A DNA stretch of 64,000 bases from Pseudomonas abietaniphila (GCF_900100795.1 NZ_FNCO01000012.1:1-64000); one strand, 5' to 3'; counted from the stretch's first letter, positions 1 through 11,436 are shown. Notes: generated by a model from the letters alone, not told the origin. Numbers and translations are program-made.

Positions 1-120
1 GTTGAGCAATTAGAAGCCGGGCTCGACGAGTACATCCATTACTACAACCACGAGCGGATCAGCATGAAGCTCAACGGCCTCAGTCCGGTACAATTTCGAA
101 GCCAGATAATGAGTCTGTAG
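1..120 (+). CDS. IS3-family transposase, C-terminal fragment
   Basis: The open frame enters from the left edge and codes 39 residues ending in SQIMSL. The sequence HYYNHERISMKLNGLSPVQF is the typical C-terminus of the OrfB/DDE integrase of IS3-family elements (IS150 branch), which cut and join the element ends. Only this tail is visible, so whether the whole transposase is intact cannot be judged. It is followed at once by a terminal inverted repeat, which fixes the right end of the element. The insertion lies just past the 3' end of the dciA-like gene, a place where lpxC is usually found in Pseudomonas. Confidence 0.85.
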   Translation, partial: VEQLEAGLDEYIHYYNHERISMKLNGLSPVQFRSQIMSL

Positions 121-147
121 TTTGTCCAACTTTCGGGGGTCAGTTCA
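121..147. repeat. Right terminal inverted repeat of the IS3-family element
   Basis: Read on the minus strand the stretch begins TGAACTGACCCCCGAAAGTT, a form typical of IS3/IS150-group ends. It directly follows the transposase stop. The exact outer base and any target-site duplication cannot be fixed without the left end, which lies outside the window. Confidence 0.65.
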
Positions 148-160
148 CGGAGGCGAAACA

Positions 161-180
161 GTTCTGCCCTTAGGCAGAAC
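161..180. terminator. Perfect hairpin between IS end and dciA-like gene
   Basis: GTTCTGCC-CTTA-GGCAGAAC forms an 8-bp perfect stem with a 4-base loop. It lies beyond the 3' end of the minus-strand gene ending at 247. There is no T-run on either side, so it may be a weak terminator or only an RNA-stabilising hairpin. Confidence 0.4.
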
Positions 181-246
181 CAAGATATCAGCGTCGATCC
201 AGAAATGGGGCGGGAGCGCAAAACCAGAAGACCTATAGAACCTTAT

Positions 247-711
247 TCACGCATCAGATACGCGAGGCTTCCCATGCGCCGCCAACCGCTCCAGCGCCGC
301 CCGAAGCTTGGGATCACTGATCCCCTCAGCCGTCGAACTGATCGACTCAGCCGCCGCAGTCGACAAATCCCTCGAATGACCAACGGCACCCCGATGTACT
401 GTCGCAGGCTGTACCTTCAGTTGCAGTCGGGTGAGATTCGCAAACTCTTTGAACGCCACCAATTGCCGCTGCAACCGCTTCTGCTGATAACGCAGACGCG
501 TCGCCCAGTGCCCGTCGGTGACAATCAACAAGAGCGTACCTTCACGCCACGAAGCCACATGACAGTGCTCGCGTGCCGCGGGTTGCAATTGGCTTTCCAG
601 CAGACGCTGTAAATGCGCCAATCGCTGGGCATGATTGAAAATGGCTTTAAGCGGCCTGGCTTCGCGCAAAAGAACAGCCGGTGAGCGAGCCGGTAAAGGA
701 CGAAATGCCAC
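247..711 (-). CDS. dciA: DUF721/DciA-like replicative helicase loader
   Basis: The 154-residue protein matches the DUF721 family, whose studied member DciA helps load the DnaB helicase in bacteria lacking DnaC. Roughly residues 15-105 form the domain: a basic N-terminal helix, then TLLLIVTDGHWATRLRYQQ, the usual beta-strand plus conserved tryptophan and arginine. The C-terminal third looks disordered. The start is GTG (711), preceded by AAGG at a suitable distance. It is divergent from secA, an arrangement common in Pseudomonas. Family assignment is firm; the loader role is inferred from the family. Confidence 0.8.
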   Translation of the reverse strand: MAFRPLPARSPAVLLREARPLKAIFNHAQRLAHLQRLLESQLQPAAREHCHVASWREGTLLLIVTDGHWATRLRYQQKRLQRQLVAFKEFANLTRLQLKVQPATVHRGAVGHSRDLSTAAAESISSTAEGISDPKLRAALERLAAHGKPRVSDA

Positions 712-1029
712 GTGAGATACCTTTTCTTACAAGCGCAAGATAGTATCAGAAAGCACTCATTGGCCCGGCAAGCGTTGATACATCACCTGTGCCAATTGCC
801 GATTCATGAAAAAACATTAATAAAACTTCTCCCTGTTACGGGTTGAAGTCCCAAGAAATGCCCCTATTGTACTTCTGCCCCGTAACATTGCTGTGCCAGC
901 ATCGTGGAATAACGCCACTTTCCTCACCACCATTTCCGGGTAGAATGCTCGTTCGCATGCGGCCATGAGGGCTGCACGGGCGACTCACGGGGCCGCCCTC
1001 CATCCCTATGTGTGGAAGATCCTGTCGAT
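712..1029. other. Intergenic region between dciA-like gene and secA
   Basis: These 318 bases hold the divergent promoters. A TAGAAT hexamer at 941-946 with TTTCCT 16 bases upstream is a possible secA promoter, but the -35 match is poor. No ORF with a convincing start or known protein was found, and no SecM-like leader was recognised. Confidence 0.4.
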
Positions 1030-3780
<2,751 letters not shown>

Positions 3781-3820
3781 GCCGGACACACTGGCCCGCT
3801 GCATCTGAACCGTTACACCG

Positions 3821-3853
3821 CGCCGCGACCGGCTTTGCCGTCGCGGCGTTTTT
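3821..3853 (+). terminator. Rho-independent terminator after secA
   Basis: A nine-base perfect stem (CGCCGCGAC / GTCGCGGCG) closes a ten-base loop and runs into TTTTT. It separates secA from argJ. Confidence 0.85.
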
Positions 3854-3914
3854 CAATTGATCGAGCCGTGCCGGCCGACCCGCACGGCGTGACATCTCTC
3901 AAGGAGCGCATTTC

Positions 3915-5132
3915 ATGGCTGTTGGTCTTGGTCCTCTGCCGACTCTGCACCCGGTTCCCGGTTTTGAACTGGGTATCGCCTCTGCCGGCATCAAGCGCCC
4001 TGGGCGCAAGGATGTGGTCGTCATGCGCTGCGCCGAAGGCTCCAGCGTCGCGGGCGTGTTCACCCTGAACGCATTTTGTGCGGCACCGGTGATTCTTTCC
4101 AAACAGCGCGTGCAAGGCACCGTGCGTTACCTGCTGACCAACACCGGCAACGCGAACGCAGGCACCGGTGAGCCGGGTCTGGTCGCTGCTGAACGCACCA
4201 CGGCCAGACTGGCCGAGATCACGGGCGTCGACGCCAGCGCTGTGCTGCCATTCTCCACGGGTGTGATCGGCGAGCCGCTGCCCGTGGAAAAGATCGAAGG
4301 CGCGTTGCAAGCCGCGCTGGATGACCTGTCTGTGGATAACTGGGCGGCTGCGGCCACCGGCATCATGACCACCGACACCCTGCCAAAAGGCGCGAGCCGT
4401 CAGTTTCAGATCGATGGCGTGACCGTCACCGTGACCGGCATCAGCAAAGGCGCCGGCATGATTCGCCCCAACATGGCGACCATGCTGGGTTACATCGCCA
4501 CCGACGCAAAAGTGTCCCAGAGCGTGCTGCAGGACCTGATTCGCGATGGCGCGAACAAGTCGTTCAACCGCATCACCATCGACGGCGACACCTCGACCAA
4601 CGACTGCTGCATGCTGATCGCGACCGGCCAGGCCAACCTGCCAGAAGTGACTGAAGCCAGCGGCCCGCTGTTCGATGCGCTGAAGAAAGCCGTGTTCGAG
4701 GTGTGCATGGACGTGGCGCAGGCCATTGTGCGTGACGGCGAGGGTGCGACCAAGTTCGTGACGGTCGAAGTCAACGGCGGCGGCAACCATCAGGAATGCC
4801 TGGACGTCGGCTACACCGTCGCCCATTCGCCCTTGATCAAAACCGCGCTGTTCGCCTCCGATCCGAACTGGGGCCGTATTTTGGCCGCTGTTGGCCGCGC
4901 CGGTGTGCCGGACCTGGACGTGAGCAAGATCGACGTGTTCCTCAGCGGCGTCTGCATCGCGAGCAAAGGCGCGCGCGCATCGACCTACACCGAAGCACAG
5001 GGCTCGGCGGTGATGGCTGAAGAAGAAATCACCATCCGTATCGAGCTGGGTCGCGGTGATTGCAGCGAGACGATCTGGACCACCGACCTGTCCCACGAAT
5101 ACGTGAAGATCAACGCGGAATACCGCACCTGA
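3915..5132 (+). CDS. argJ: Bifunctional ornithine acetyltransferase / N-acetylglutamate synthase ArgJ
   Basis: ArgJ moves the acetyl group from N-acetylornithine to glutamate, and in its bifunctional form also acetylates glutamate from acetyl-CoA, closing the cyclic arginine pathway. The 405-residue product carries the self-cleavage motif NMATMLGYIATD; the Ala-Thr bond before Thr189 is where the proprotein splits into alpha and beta chains, and Thr189 then becomes the nucleophile. The substrate loop KGAGMIRP and the C-terminal DLSHEYVKINAEYRT are intact. AAGGAG precedes the ATG. Whether it also performs the synthase reaction cannot be read from sequence. Confidence 0.97.
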   Translation: MAVGLGPLPTLHPVPGFELGIASAGIKRPGRKDVVVMRCAEGSSVAGVFTLNAFCAAPVILSKQRVQGTVRYLLTNTGNANAGTGEPGLVAAERTTARLAEITGVDASAVLPFSTGVIGEPLPVEKIEGALQAALDDLSVDNWAAAATGIMTTDTLPKGASRQFQIDGVTVTVTGISKGAGMIRPNMATMLGYIATDAKVSQSVLQDLIRDGANKSFNRITIDGDTSTNDCCMLIATGQANLPEVTEASGPLFDALKKAVFEVCMDVAQAIVRDGEGATKFVTVEVNGGGNHQECLDVGYTVAHSPLIKTALFASDPNWGRILAAVGRAGVPDLDVSKIDVFLSGVCIASKGARASTYTEAQGSAVMAEEEITIRIELGRGDCSETIWTTDLSHEYVKINAEYRT

Positions 5133-5189
5133 TCATGATTTGATGGCAGTTGGCATCGAGCAAGAGTTGCAGATCCTTGCGCTAAATCT

Positions 5190-5279
5190 GTGGGAGCGAA
5201 TTCATTCGCGAGAGGCCAGGGCGGTCGACGTAATTCCATCGTCTGGAAACCCTCATCGCGAATGAATTCGCTCCCACAA
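5190..5279. repeat. REP pair, GAATTCATTCGCGA family (copy 1)
   Basis: Two copies of GAGCGAATTCATTCGCGA face each other as an inverted pair about 45 bases apart and can fold into one long hairpin. Each arm is flanked by GTGGG/CCCAC. The same unit recurs at about 15652, 40955 and 48435. Such REP elements are mobilised in pseudomonads by RAYT transposases encoded elsewhere. Confidence 0.9.
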
Positions 5280-5313
5280 TGTTGAGACATCGTATGTTCA
5301 ACGGAGCTAGACC

Positions 5314-5940
5314 ATGAGCCTGCACCTGATCATCGGCGACAAACGCTATTCCTCCTGGTCCATGCGGCCGTGGCTGGTGCTGGAAATGATCGGTGTGCCA
5401 TTCACCGATCAGGTCATTCGCCTGAACCAGGCTGATACCGATCGGCTTATCCGGGAGCACTCGCCCAGCGGCAAGGTCCCTGCACTCAAGAGCGAGCACG
5501 GTACCATTGTCGACTCGCTGGCGATTTGCGAATACCTCGCCGAGCTGTTTCCCAAGGCTGGCGTATGGCCCGCGGACACGGCTGCCCGGGCGCGGGCGCG
5601 TTCGGCGTGCGCACAGATGCACAGCGGCTTCATGGGTTTGCGCTCAAACCTGCCCATGGATTTGCGTCGTGACGAAGCGCTGGAAGTGATTCCGGTGGAA
5701 GCGCAAGCCGACATCGATCGCGTCATCGAGCTGTGGGCCGAGTGCCGTTCGGCGTCGAAGGAGACTGGCTCTTTCCTGTTTGGCAAACCAGGCATCATCG
5801 ATGCGTTCTTTGCACCGGTCGCCGTTCGCCTGCGCACGTACCGCGTCGAGTTGCCAGCCGATGCCGCTGCGTACGTTGAGACGATTTACCAATGGCCTGC
5901 ATTCCAGCGCTGGCAGCAGGCAGGTTTAGAGGAAGGTTGA
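5314..5940 (+). CDS. Glutathione S-transferase family protein
   Basis: The 208-residue protein opens with a thioredoxin-like fold (LHLIIGDKRYSSWSMRPWLVL) and contains the glutathione-binding segment SGKVPALKSEHGTIVDSLAI with its proline and the SLAI serine. The all-helical C-terminal domain follows from about residue 85. The SSWSMRP serine may activate glutathione. The substrate is unknown; such enzymes conjugate or reduce electrophiles in the cytoplasm. A GGAG site precedes the ATG. The next gene starts only two bases after its stop, so the two are probably co-transcribed. Confidence 0.85.
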   Translation: MSLHLIIGDKRYSSWSMRPWLVLEMIGVPFTDQVIRLNQADTDRLIREHSPSGKVPALKSEHGTIVDSLAICEYLAELFPKAGVWPADTAARARARSACAQMHSGFMGLRSNLPMDLRRDEALEVIPVEAQADIDRVIELWAECRSASKETGSFLFGKPGIIDAFFAPVAVRLRTYRVELPADAAAYVETIYQWPAFQRWQQAGLEEG

Positions 5941-5942
5941 AC

Positions 5943-6887
5943 GTGAAACGAGTCCATGTAGCCGCCGCGGTCATTCGTGGCACCGACGGCAAGATTCTCA
6001 TTGCCCGACGCGCTGACAAACAGCACCAGGGTGGTTTGTGGGAGTTTCCCGGTGGCAAGGTCGAGGCGCACGAAACCGTCGAGGCGGCCCTGGCCCGTGA
6101 GCTGAAAGAAGAGCTGGGCATCGCCGTCGTGGCGGCGCGCCCCCTGATCAAGATCCAGCATGACTACCCGGACAAGCACGTGTTGCTGGATGTCTGGGAG
6201 GTCTCCTCGTTCACCGGCCAACCCCATGGCGCCGAAGGCCAGCCGTTGGCCTGGGTGTCGAACCGCGAGTTGGCCAGCTATGAATTTCCAGCGGCGAACC
6301 AGCCCATCGTCGCGGCGGCACGCCTGCCGGGCGAATACCTGATTACGCCGGACGCCCTCGAGACCCCGAAGTTGTTGCAGGGTATGCAGAAGGCGATTGC
6401 CGGTGGCATCAAGCTGATTCAATTGCGCGCTCCGAATGGCTATGACCCGAAGTACCGCGATGTGGCGGTGGACGCGGTCGGGCTGTGTGCAGGAAAGGCG
6501 CAATTGATGCTCAAAGGCCCGCTGGAGTGGCTGGGTGACTTTCCGGCGGCAGGTTGGCACCTGACCAGCGAGCAACTGCGCAAGTACGCCAGCAAGGGCC
6601 GTCCGTTCCCTGAAGAGCGCTGGCTGGCCGCGTCCTGCCATAACGCCGAAGAGTTGTCGCTGGCCGAACAGATGGGCGTGGATTTCGTCACGCTGTCCCC
6701 GGTGCAGCGAACCCAGACGCATCCCGATGCGCAACCGCTGGGTTGGGATAAAGCGCGCGAGCTGATCGAAGGCTTCAGCAGACCGGTTTATCTGTTGGGC
6801 GGGGTCGGGCCGACGGAACGCCAGCAAGCATGGGAAAACGGCGCGCAAGGCGTGGCCGGGATCCGGGCGTTCTGGCCTGATAACTGA
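5943..6887 (+). CDS. mutT: Nudix hydrolase fused to a thiamine-phosphate-synthase-like domain
   Basis: Residues 1-130 are a MutT-type Nudix domain with an intact Nudix box (Gly38 to Ile60, ending RELKEELGI). Such domains hydrolyse oxidised nucleotides such as 8-oxo-dGTP. Residues about 135-314 resemble ThiE/TenI (LIQLRAPN, GWHLTSEQL, FVTLSPVQRTQTHPDA, VYLLGGV) but lack the LINDR and GQxD elements of working ThiE enzymes. The Nudix part is probably active, while the second domain probably binds a ligand or has another job. The frame supports a GTG start at 5943, two bases after the GST stop; the upstream ATG at 5892 would overlap that gene. Confidence 0.88.
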   Translation: MKRVHVAAAVIRGTDGKILIARRADKQHQGGLWEFPGGKVEAHETVEAALARELKEELGIAVVAARPLIKIQHDYPDKHVLLDVWEVSSFTGQPHGAEGQPLAWVSNRELASYEFPAANQPIVAAARLPGEYLITPDALETPKLLQGMQKAIAGGIKLIQLRAPNGYDPKYRDVAVDAVGLCAGKAQLMLKGPLEWLGDFPAAGWHLTSEQLRKYASKGRPFPEERWLAASCHNAEELSLAEQMGVDFVTLSPVQRTQTHPDAQPLGWDKARELIEGFSRPVYLLGGVGPTERQQAWENGAQGVAGIRAFWPDN

Positions 6888-6898
6888 CATGAACCAGC

Positions 6899-7032
6899 TG
6901 TAGGAGCGTGGCTTGTCCCGCGATCGGGGGGGAACCCGCCGCAAATCCGGCAAACTCGGTCCGCCAGACACACCGCGTTTACCGAATGGCTGCCGGTTCC
7001 CGGCAGATCGCGGGACAAGCCACGCTCCTACA
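6899..7032. repeat. Inverted repeat, GTAGGAGCGTGGCTTGTCCC family (copy 1)
   Basis: The left arm GTAGGAGCGTGGCTTGTCCC near 6901 is matched by its complement ending near 7031, about 90 bases further on. The right arm with its leader CCGGTTCCCGGCAGATCGCG is repeated almost unchanged at 19998-20038. It lies between convergent genes and may also act as a terminator. Confidence 0.85.
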
Positions 7033-7042
7033 GTTGTTGTGA

Positions 7043-7621
7043 TTACTCAGGCTTCTTCGCAGGCTCCCACAAAATCTCCGCTACCCCTTCACGCCGCGCA
7101 ATGATGCGTGCCACGACAAACAGCAGGTCCGACAGCCGATTGATGTAGGCCATGCCCACCCCGGCCAGTGGTTCGATGGCGTTGAGGTGCTGGCAGCGTC
7201 GCTCGGCGCTGCGGGCCAGGCTGCGGCATACGTGAGCTTGAGCGATCAGCGCCGAGCCGCCCGGCAGGATGAAGTTCTCCAGCGGCCCGAGTTCTTCGTT
7301 CCAGCGATCAATCGCTGTTTCAAGCCGCTCGATTTCCGCCGCGTTCAGCGCCTGATAGGTCGGCATCGCCAACTCGCCGCCCAGGTCGAACAGCCGGTGC
7401 TGACAGGGCGCCAGAACGTCGATGACTTCCTGAACGGCTGGCAACGCACTGACAAGCCCCTCAAGGCCAGCGAGGAGCAAGCCCAACTGGCTGTTCAACG
7501 TATCGACTTCGCCGATGGCTTCCACCCGCGGATGGTCTTTGGTCACGCGACGACCATCCCCCAGCCCGGTTTCACCTTTGTCGCCGGTGCGTGTGTAAAT
7601 TTTCGACAAGCGAAATCCCAT
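7043..7621 (-). CDS. ATP:cob(I)alamin adenosyltransferase, PduO type
   Basis: The enzyme transfers the adenosyl group of ATP to cob(I)alamin to make coenzyme B12. The 192-residue product has the N-terminal ATP-binding motif KIYTRTGDKGETGL, then RVEAIGEVDTLNSQLG, and the C-terminal signature RSLARSAERR with AYINRLSDLLFVVAR, where the arginines and aspartate make the active site. The start at 7621 (MGFRLSKIY) is preferred because GGGAG lies just upstream; a longer frame from 7648 would overlap the kinase gene. It follows the sensor kinase gene by four bases, so the two are likely one transcript. Confidence 0.92.
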   Translation of the reverse strand: MGFRLSKIYTRTGDKGETGLGDGRRVTKDHPRVEAIGEVDTLNSQLGLLLAGLEGLVSALPAVQEVIDVLAPCQHRLFDLGGELAMPTYQALNAAEIERLETAIDRWNEELGPLENFILPGGSALIAQAHVCRSLARSAERRCQHLNAIEPLAGVGMAYINRLSDLLFVVARIIARREGVAEILWEPAKKPE

Positions 7622-7625
7622 GGTT

Positions 7626-9686
7626 CTACTCCCGGTCGTTCTGACCAATGATCTGTGGGGCGGGCACGTTCATCGGGTTGCCCGCCAACGGCAGGCGCAG
7701 CGTAAAGCAGGTGCCCTGGCCGAGGGTGGAGTGCACCTCCATCTGGCCTTTGTGGTTGTTGGTGATGATGAAATACGAGACCGACAAGCCGAGCCCGGTG
7801 CCCTGGCCGATTTCCTTGGTCGTGAAGAACGGTTCAAAGGTGCGTTTGCGCACAGCCTCGGACATGCCGACACCGTTGTCCTCCACCTGGATTTCAGCCC
7901 ATGGCGGATTAAGGCGGGTGCGCAGAATGATGCGCCCCGGTTCTTTTTCGTTTTCGCGTTGGTGAATGGCCTGTGCGGCATTCTTGAGCAGGTTGAGCAG
8001 TACCTGCTCCAGTTCGTTGGCGGTGCCCGGCACCGGGCCGAGTTTGGGGTCGAACTGGCGAATGATGTTCTGGCCCTTGAAGTCGAAACCAATGGTCAGG
8101 TCGAAGTCGTTGCTGGCGATTTCCACCGCCTGGTCGATCAGCGCGGGCAGGTCACAAGGCGCCATCTGCCGGTTGCTGCGCCGGCTGAAACTGAGCATGT
8201 GGCTGACGATTTTGGCGGCACGGGCGCCAGCCTGTTGAATGCCGTCGAGCAACTGCGGCACCTCGCGCGCACTGAGGTATTGATTCACCGCGCTCAGTTC
8301 CACGCCCTCTTGTTGGGCCTGTTCCTGGTTCTTTGGCAGGTCGGGCGACAGACGCCGACGAATGTTCTGCACGTTGTGCATGATCGCGCCCAGCGGGTTA
8401 TTGATTTCGTGGGCCATGCCCGCCGCGAGTCCGCCGACCGAGAGCATTTTTTCCGATTGCACCATCATGTCTTCCAGCGACAGGCGCTGGGTGATGTCAT
8501 CGATCCTGATTACCACGCCGCGCCCGGCACCGCCGGTCAGTGGATAAAACGTCAGCGCATAATGCCGGGTGACTTCGCCCTTGACCCACGTCACCCGTTC
8601 GATCTTGGTCACGGTGTGGCGTTCGACGGTCTGCTTGATCTGCGGCAGGAACGACTTCATCGGCGGGAAGGCGAGGAAAATCGGCTGGTTCAGCGCTTCG
8701 TCCAGCGGCGTGCCGGACAATGCGCCGGCTTCCTGATTCCACTGCGTGACATACAGCTGCTCATCCAGGGCAATCAGCGCCGAGGGCATGGAGTCGATGA
8801 TGCTGTTGAGGTAGTTCTGAAAGCCTGTGAGCTTCTTCTCGATCTTGCTTCGCACCTGGACTTCCAGCTCCAGCTTGCGGTTGGTGTGGCGGGTTTCTTC
8901 GGCAAGCCCCTGCGCCTGATCGTAGGCGTCCTGAGACTCGTCGCGTGCACGCTTGAGTTGCTGCTCGCGGGCCTCCATTCGCGACAGCATGGTGTTAAAG
9001 GCTTCAGCCAGAGATCCGATTTCGTCGCGGTTGCCGGTGCCAGCGCGTAACGCATAGTTTTCTTCACGGGTGACCCTGCGCGAAAGCTGCTCCAGCTGAT
9101 AGATCGGCTCGGTGATGAAGCGCCGGATTTGCCGCGCCACGCCCGCCCACAACAGCACGCTAAAAATCAGAATGCCAAGACTGGCGGTCAGCGTGCCGGT
9201 GTAGAAGGCGGTCGGCAGTTCGCTGCTGGCGACCAGCAGCAGATGCCCAGGCGCCTGACCCGGTTTGAGGACGGGAATCACCTGGGTGTTGCGAAACTCG
9301 GTGATGCGCCAGCTTTCGAGATTGCGGTAATGGTCCGGCAGCCGGAGCTTGTCGCCTTGCTGAACCTGAGCGAGCCGGTTGCCGTTGGTGTCGTACACCG
9401 CAGCGGCGCGCAATGGCGTGTAGTTTTTCAGCTCTTTGAGCAGCGCCTGAGCATTGTCCGGCGACGACAACGCCTGCTCCGACAGGCCGGGGTTGCTGAT
9501 CAGCCGGCCGATGGTCTGCAACGCCTGCGGCGCCATGGCTTCCTGGGAGATGTAATAGGCGGCGCTGATGAACGTCAGGTTGGCGACCAGCAGAACGGTG
9601 GTCAACAGGACCAGCAGGGCAGCCAACAGCTTCTGGCCGACCGGCAGGTTTTCGAGGCGCTGGCGCAATGGCATTGGCAAAGTCAC
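7626..9686 (-). CDS. Membrane sensor histidine kinase with HAMP and PAS domains (orphan)
   Basis: The protein has 686 residues. A first membrane helix (about 19-45) and a second (about 168-190) enclose a periplasmic sensor of some 120 residues. HAMP, a coiled coil and a PAS domain (about 290-400) follow. The H box GMAHEINNPLGA places the phosphorylated histidine at 426. The ATP-binding region shows NLLKNAA, VEDNGVGM and GQGTGLGLS. No response regulator adjoins it. From memory, the PAO1 counterpart PA4398 has a regulator gene (PA4396) nearby, which is missing here. The signal sensed is unknown. Confidence 0.9.
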   Translation of the reverse strand: MTLPMPLRQRLENLPVGQKLLAALLVLLTTVLLVANLTFISAAYYISQEAMAPQALQTIGRLISNPGLSEQALSSPDNAQALLKELKNYTPLRAAAVYDTNGNRLAQVQQGDKLRLPDHYRNLESWRITEFRNTQVIPVLKPGQAPGHLLLVASSELPTAFYTGTLTASLGILIFSVLLWAGVARQIRRFITEPIYQLEQLSRRVTREENYALRAGTGNRDEIGSLAEAFNTMLSRMEAREQQLKRARDESQDAYDQAQGLAEETRHTNRKLELEVQVRSKIEKKLTGFQNYLNSIIDSMPSALIALDEQLYVTQWNQEAGALSGTPLDEALNQPIFLAFPPMKSFLPQIKQTVERHTVTKIERVTWVKGEVTRHYALTFYPLTGGAGRGVVIRIDDITQRLSLEDMMVQSEKMLSVGGLAAGMAHEINNPLGAIMHNVQNIRRRLSPDLPKNQEQAQQEGVELSAVNQYLSAREVPQLLDGIQQAGARAAKIVSHMLSFSRRSNRQMAPCDLPALIDQAVEIASNDFDLTIGFDFKGQNIIRQFDPKLGPVPGTANELEQVLLNLLKNAAQAIHQRENEKEPGRIILRTRLNPPWAEIQVEDNGVGMSEAVRKRTFEPFFTTKEIGQGTGLGLSVSYFIITNNHKGQMEVHSTLGQGTCFTLRLPLAGNPMNVPAPQIIGQNDRE

Positions 9687-9788
9687 TGGCGAATGAGGAA
9701 CAGGCAGGTTAGCGCTGTTCGGGGCCTGCGCAAACCCGAACCTTTTAAATGGTCTGGGGCAAACCCGGTGGTCGTTCAGGATCCGTGG

Positions 9789-10709
9789 CTAGTCGCTCGG
9801 CAAACCTCGGGCTTGCAGGTGGGCGATCAACTGTCCGCGTATCCGGTTCAGGTAGGGCGCATGGCAGCCGTGCGCTCTGGCGGTGGTGCAAACGTGACCG
9901 AGCAAATAGCTGATTTCCGTTCGGCGACCGTTCGCGACGTCCTGGTACATCGACGAGTAGTTGGCGGCCGTGGCCTGGATGACCCGATTGACCTCGGCGT
10001 GCAACCCGACGGCAGCCTCTGGCTGGCCGCAGGTTTGCAGCACCTGAACCAGTTCGTCGCACAACGCGTCGACTTCGTCGCGATGCTGCAGCAGGTCGCC
10101 GTTGCTGCAGTCGTCCAGCACCGTCAGCGGATTGATTGCACAATTCAGCGCGAGTTTGCGCCACAGCCGGTCGAGGATGTCCGACGACCATTGGTGTGGA
10201 ATGCCTGCAAGGCTCAGTTCATCGAGCCAGGCGGGGGCGGCACCGTTCTGCGTATCGCCGAGCCAATTGAAGCCGTTTCCGGCGAACACCACGCTGAAGT
10301 CTTCATCCCGAAACGCACCTTCCGTGCTGGAGACGAACACGCACCGCGCGTCAGGGACAAGCGCGGCAACAGCGTCCTGGCTGCCGAGACCGTTTTGCAG
10401 CAGTAAGAGCTCTGCACCGGGCCTCAGGCGCGGCGCAATGCTTGCCACCGCGTGCTCGGCATCGTACGCCTTGCAGGCCACCAGCACGCGTTGAATGGGC
10501 TCATCGTCGTCGACGGTCTGTGCCGCGATGTCGAGCGTCAGGCGCTGGCCTTGCTCATCGAGCGTCAGTCCGCCCTTGCGTGCGTACGCTGCGAGGCGGG
10601 TCGCATCACGCAGGATCAGCCGCACCGGCAGCCCTGCGCGAGCCAGTCGTGTTGCCCACAAACTGCCTAGGCTGCCGGCGCCAAGGATGTGCCAGAGAGT
10701 CGTATTCAA
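9789..10709 (-). CDS. panE: PanE/ApbA-family 2-dehydropantoate 2-reductase-like protein
   Basis: The family reduces ketopantoate to pantoate with NADPH in coenzyme A synthesis. The 306-residue product has the nucleotide-binding loop ILGAGSLGSLWATRLARAG at the N-terminus, the CKAYD segment carrying the catalytic lysine, and KLALNCAINPLTVL, typical of the C-terminal helical domain. Pseudomonads often hold several PanE paralogues, so the exact substrate may differ. It lies upstream of the sensor kinase on the same strand with a gap of about 100 bases, and is divergent from yajQ. Confidence 0.82.
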   Translation of the reverse strand: MNTTLWHILGAGSLGSLWATRLARAGLPVRLILRDATRLAAYARKGGLTLDEQGQRLTLDIAAQTVDDDEPIQRVLVACKAYDAEHAVASIAPRLRPGAELLLLQNGLGSQDAVAALVPDARCVFVSSTEGAFRDEDFSVVFAGNGFNWLGDTQNGAAPAWLDELSLAGIPHQWSSDILDRLWRKLALNCAINPLTVLDDCSNGDLLQHRDEVDALCDELVQVLQTCGQPEAAVGLHAEVNRVIQATAANYSSMYQDVANGRRTEISYLLGHVCTTARAHGCHAPYLNRIRGQLIAHLQARGLPSD

Positions 10710-10881
10710 GAGACGTTGCGCCGCAGGTCGGTAAGCGTGAGCAACAAGGAAAACAAAATCGACACCGCAGGCTCACATGAATGGGGGAAAAGTCTCGTTA
10801 TAATGACCGGGCTTTCATACCGTCAAGTCAGGCGTGCTCCATTTCCATGTCGAGCCGCGCCGTATCAATTGGAGAATCTAC

Positions 10882-11367
10882 ATGCCCTCGTTCGACGTAG
10901 TGTCCGAACTGGATAAACACGAAGTCACGAATGCCGTCGACAACGCGATCAAGGAGCTGGACCGCCGCTACGACCTCAAAGGCAAAGGCAGCTTCGAGTT
11001 CACTGAAAAAGACCTGCTGATCAAGATGACCGCCGAAGAAGGCTTTCAGCTCGAAGCGATGATCGAGATCCTTAAGCTGGCGTTGGTCAAGCGCAAGATC
11101 GACGTGCAATGCCTTGAACTGAAGGACCCCTTCGCGTCCGGCAAGGTCATGAAGCAGGAAGCCACGCTCAAGGAAGGGATCGACAAGGAGCTGGCCAAGA
11201 AGATCGTTGCGCACATCAAAGAGGCCAAGCTCAAGGTCCAGGCCGCCATTCAGGGCGAGCAAGTGCGCGTGACCGGCAAGAAGCGTGACGACCTGCAGGA
11301 AGCCATTGCGGCCTTGCGTGCCAAAGAGTTCGGCATGCCGCTGCAATTCAACAACTTCCGCGACTGA
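10882..11367 (+). CDS. yajQ: YajQ-family nucleotide-binding protein
   Basis: The 161-residue protein is a standard YajQ: MPSFDVVSELDKHEV at the start, the KGKGSFEFTEKDLLI strand, and the C-terminal VTGKKRDDLQEAIAALR. It consists of two ferredoxin-like domains. Relatives in Xanthomonas and Pseudomonas bind cyclic di-GMP and influence virulence; whether this one does is inferred. GGAG at 10871 fits the ATG at 10882, so the longer frame from 10834 is rejected. Confidence 0.95.
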   Translation: MPSFDVVSELDKHEVTNAVDNAIKELDRRYDLKGKGSFEFTEKDLLIKMTAEEGFQLEAMIEILKLALVKRKIDVQCLELKDPFASGKVMKQEATLKEGIDKELAKKIVAHIKEAKLKVQAAIQGEQVRVTGKKRDDLQEAIAALRAKEFGMPLQFNNFRD

Positions 11368-11436
11368 TCGCTTTCCTGATTTGCCTCTGCGTGAGGAACC
11401 TGAAGGGTTTGTGCGCGTCCGAGTGCAGGTCCCGCT

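Noticed and set aside
5190..5279. The recurring palindromes as a CRISPR array
   Set aside because: Repeats are isolated inverted pairs kilobases apart, without regular spacers or cas genes.
7620..10406. Plus-strand frames of 476 and 425 residues opposite the sensor kinase and PanE-like genes
   Set aside because: The real genes on the minus strand carry full motif sets; these frames do not.
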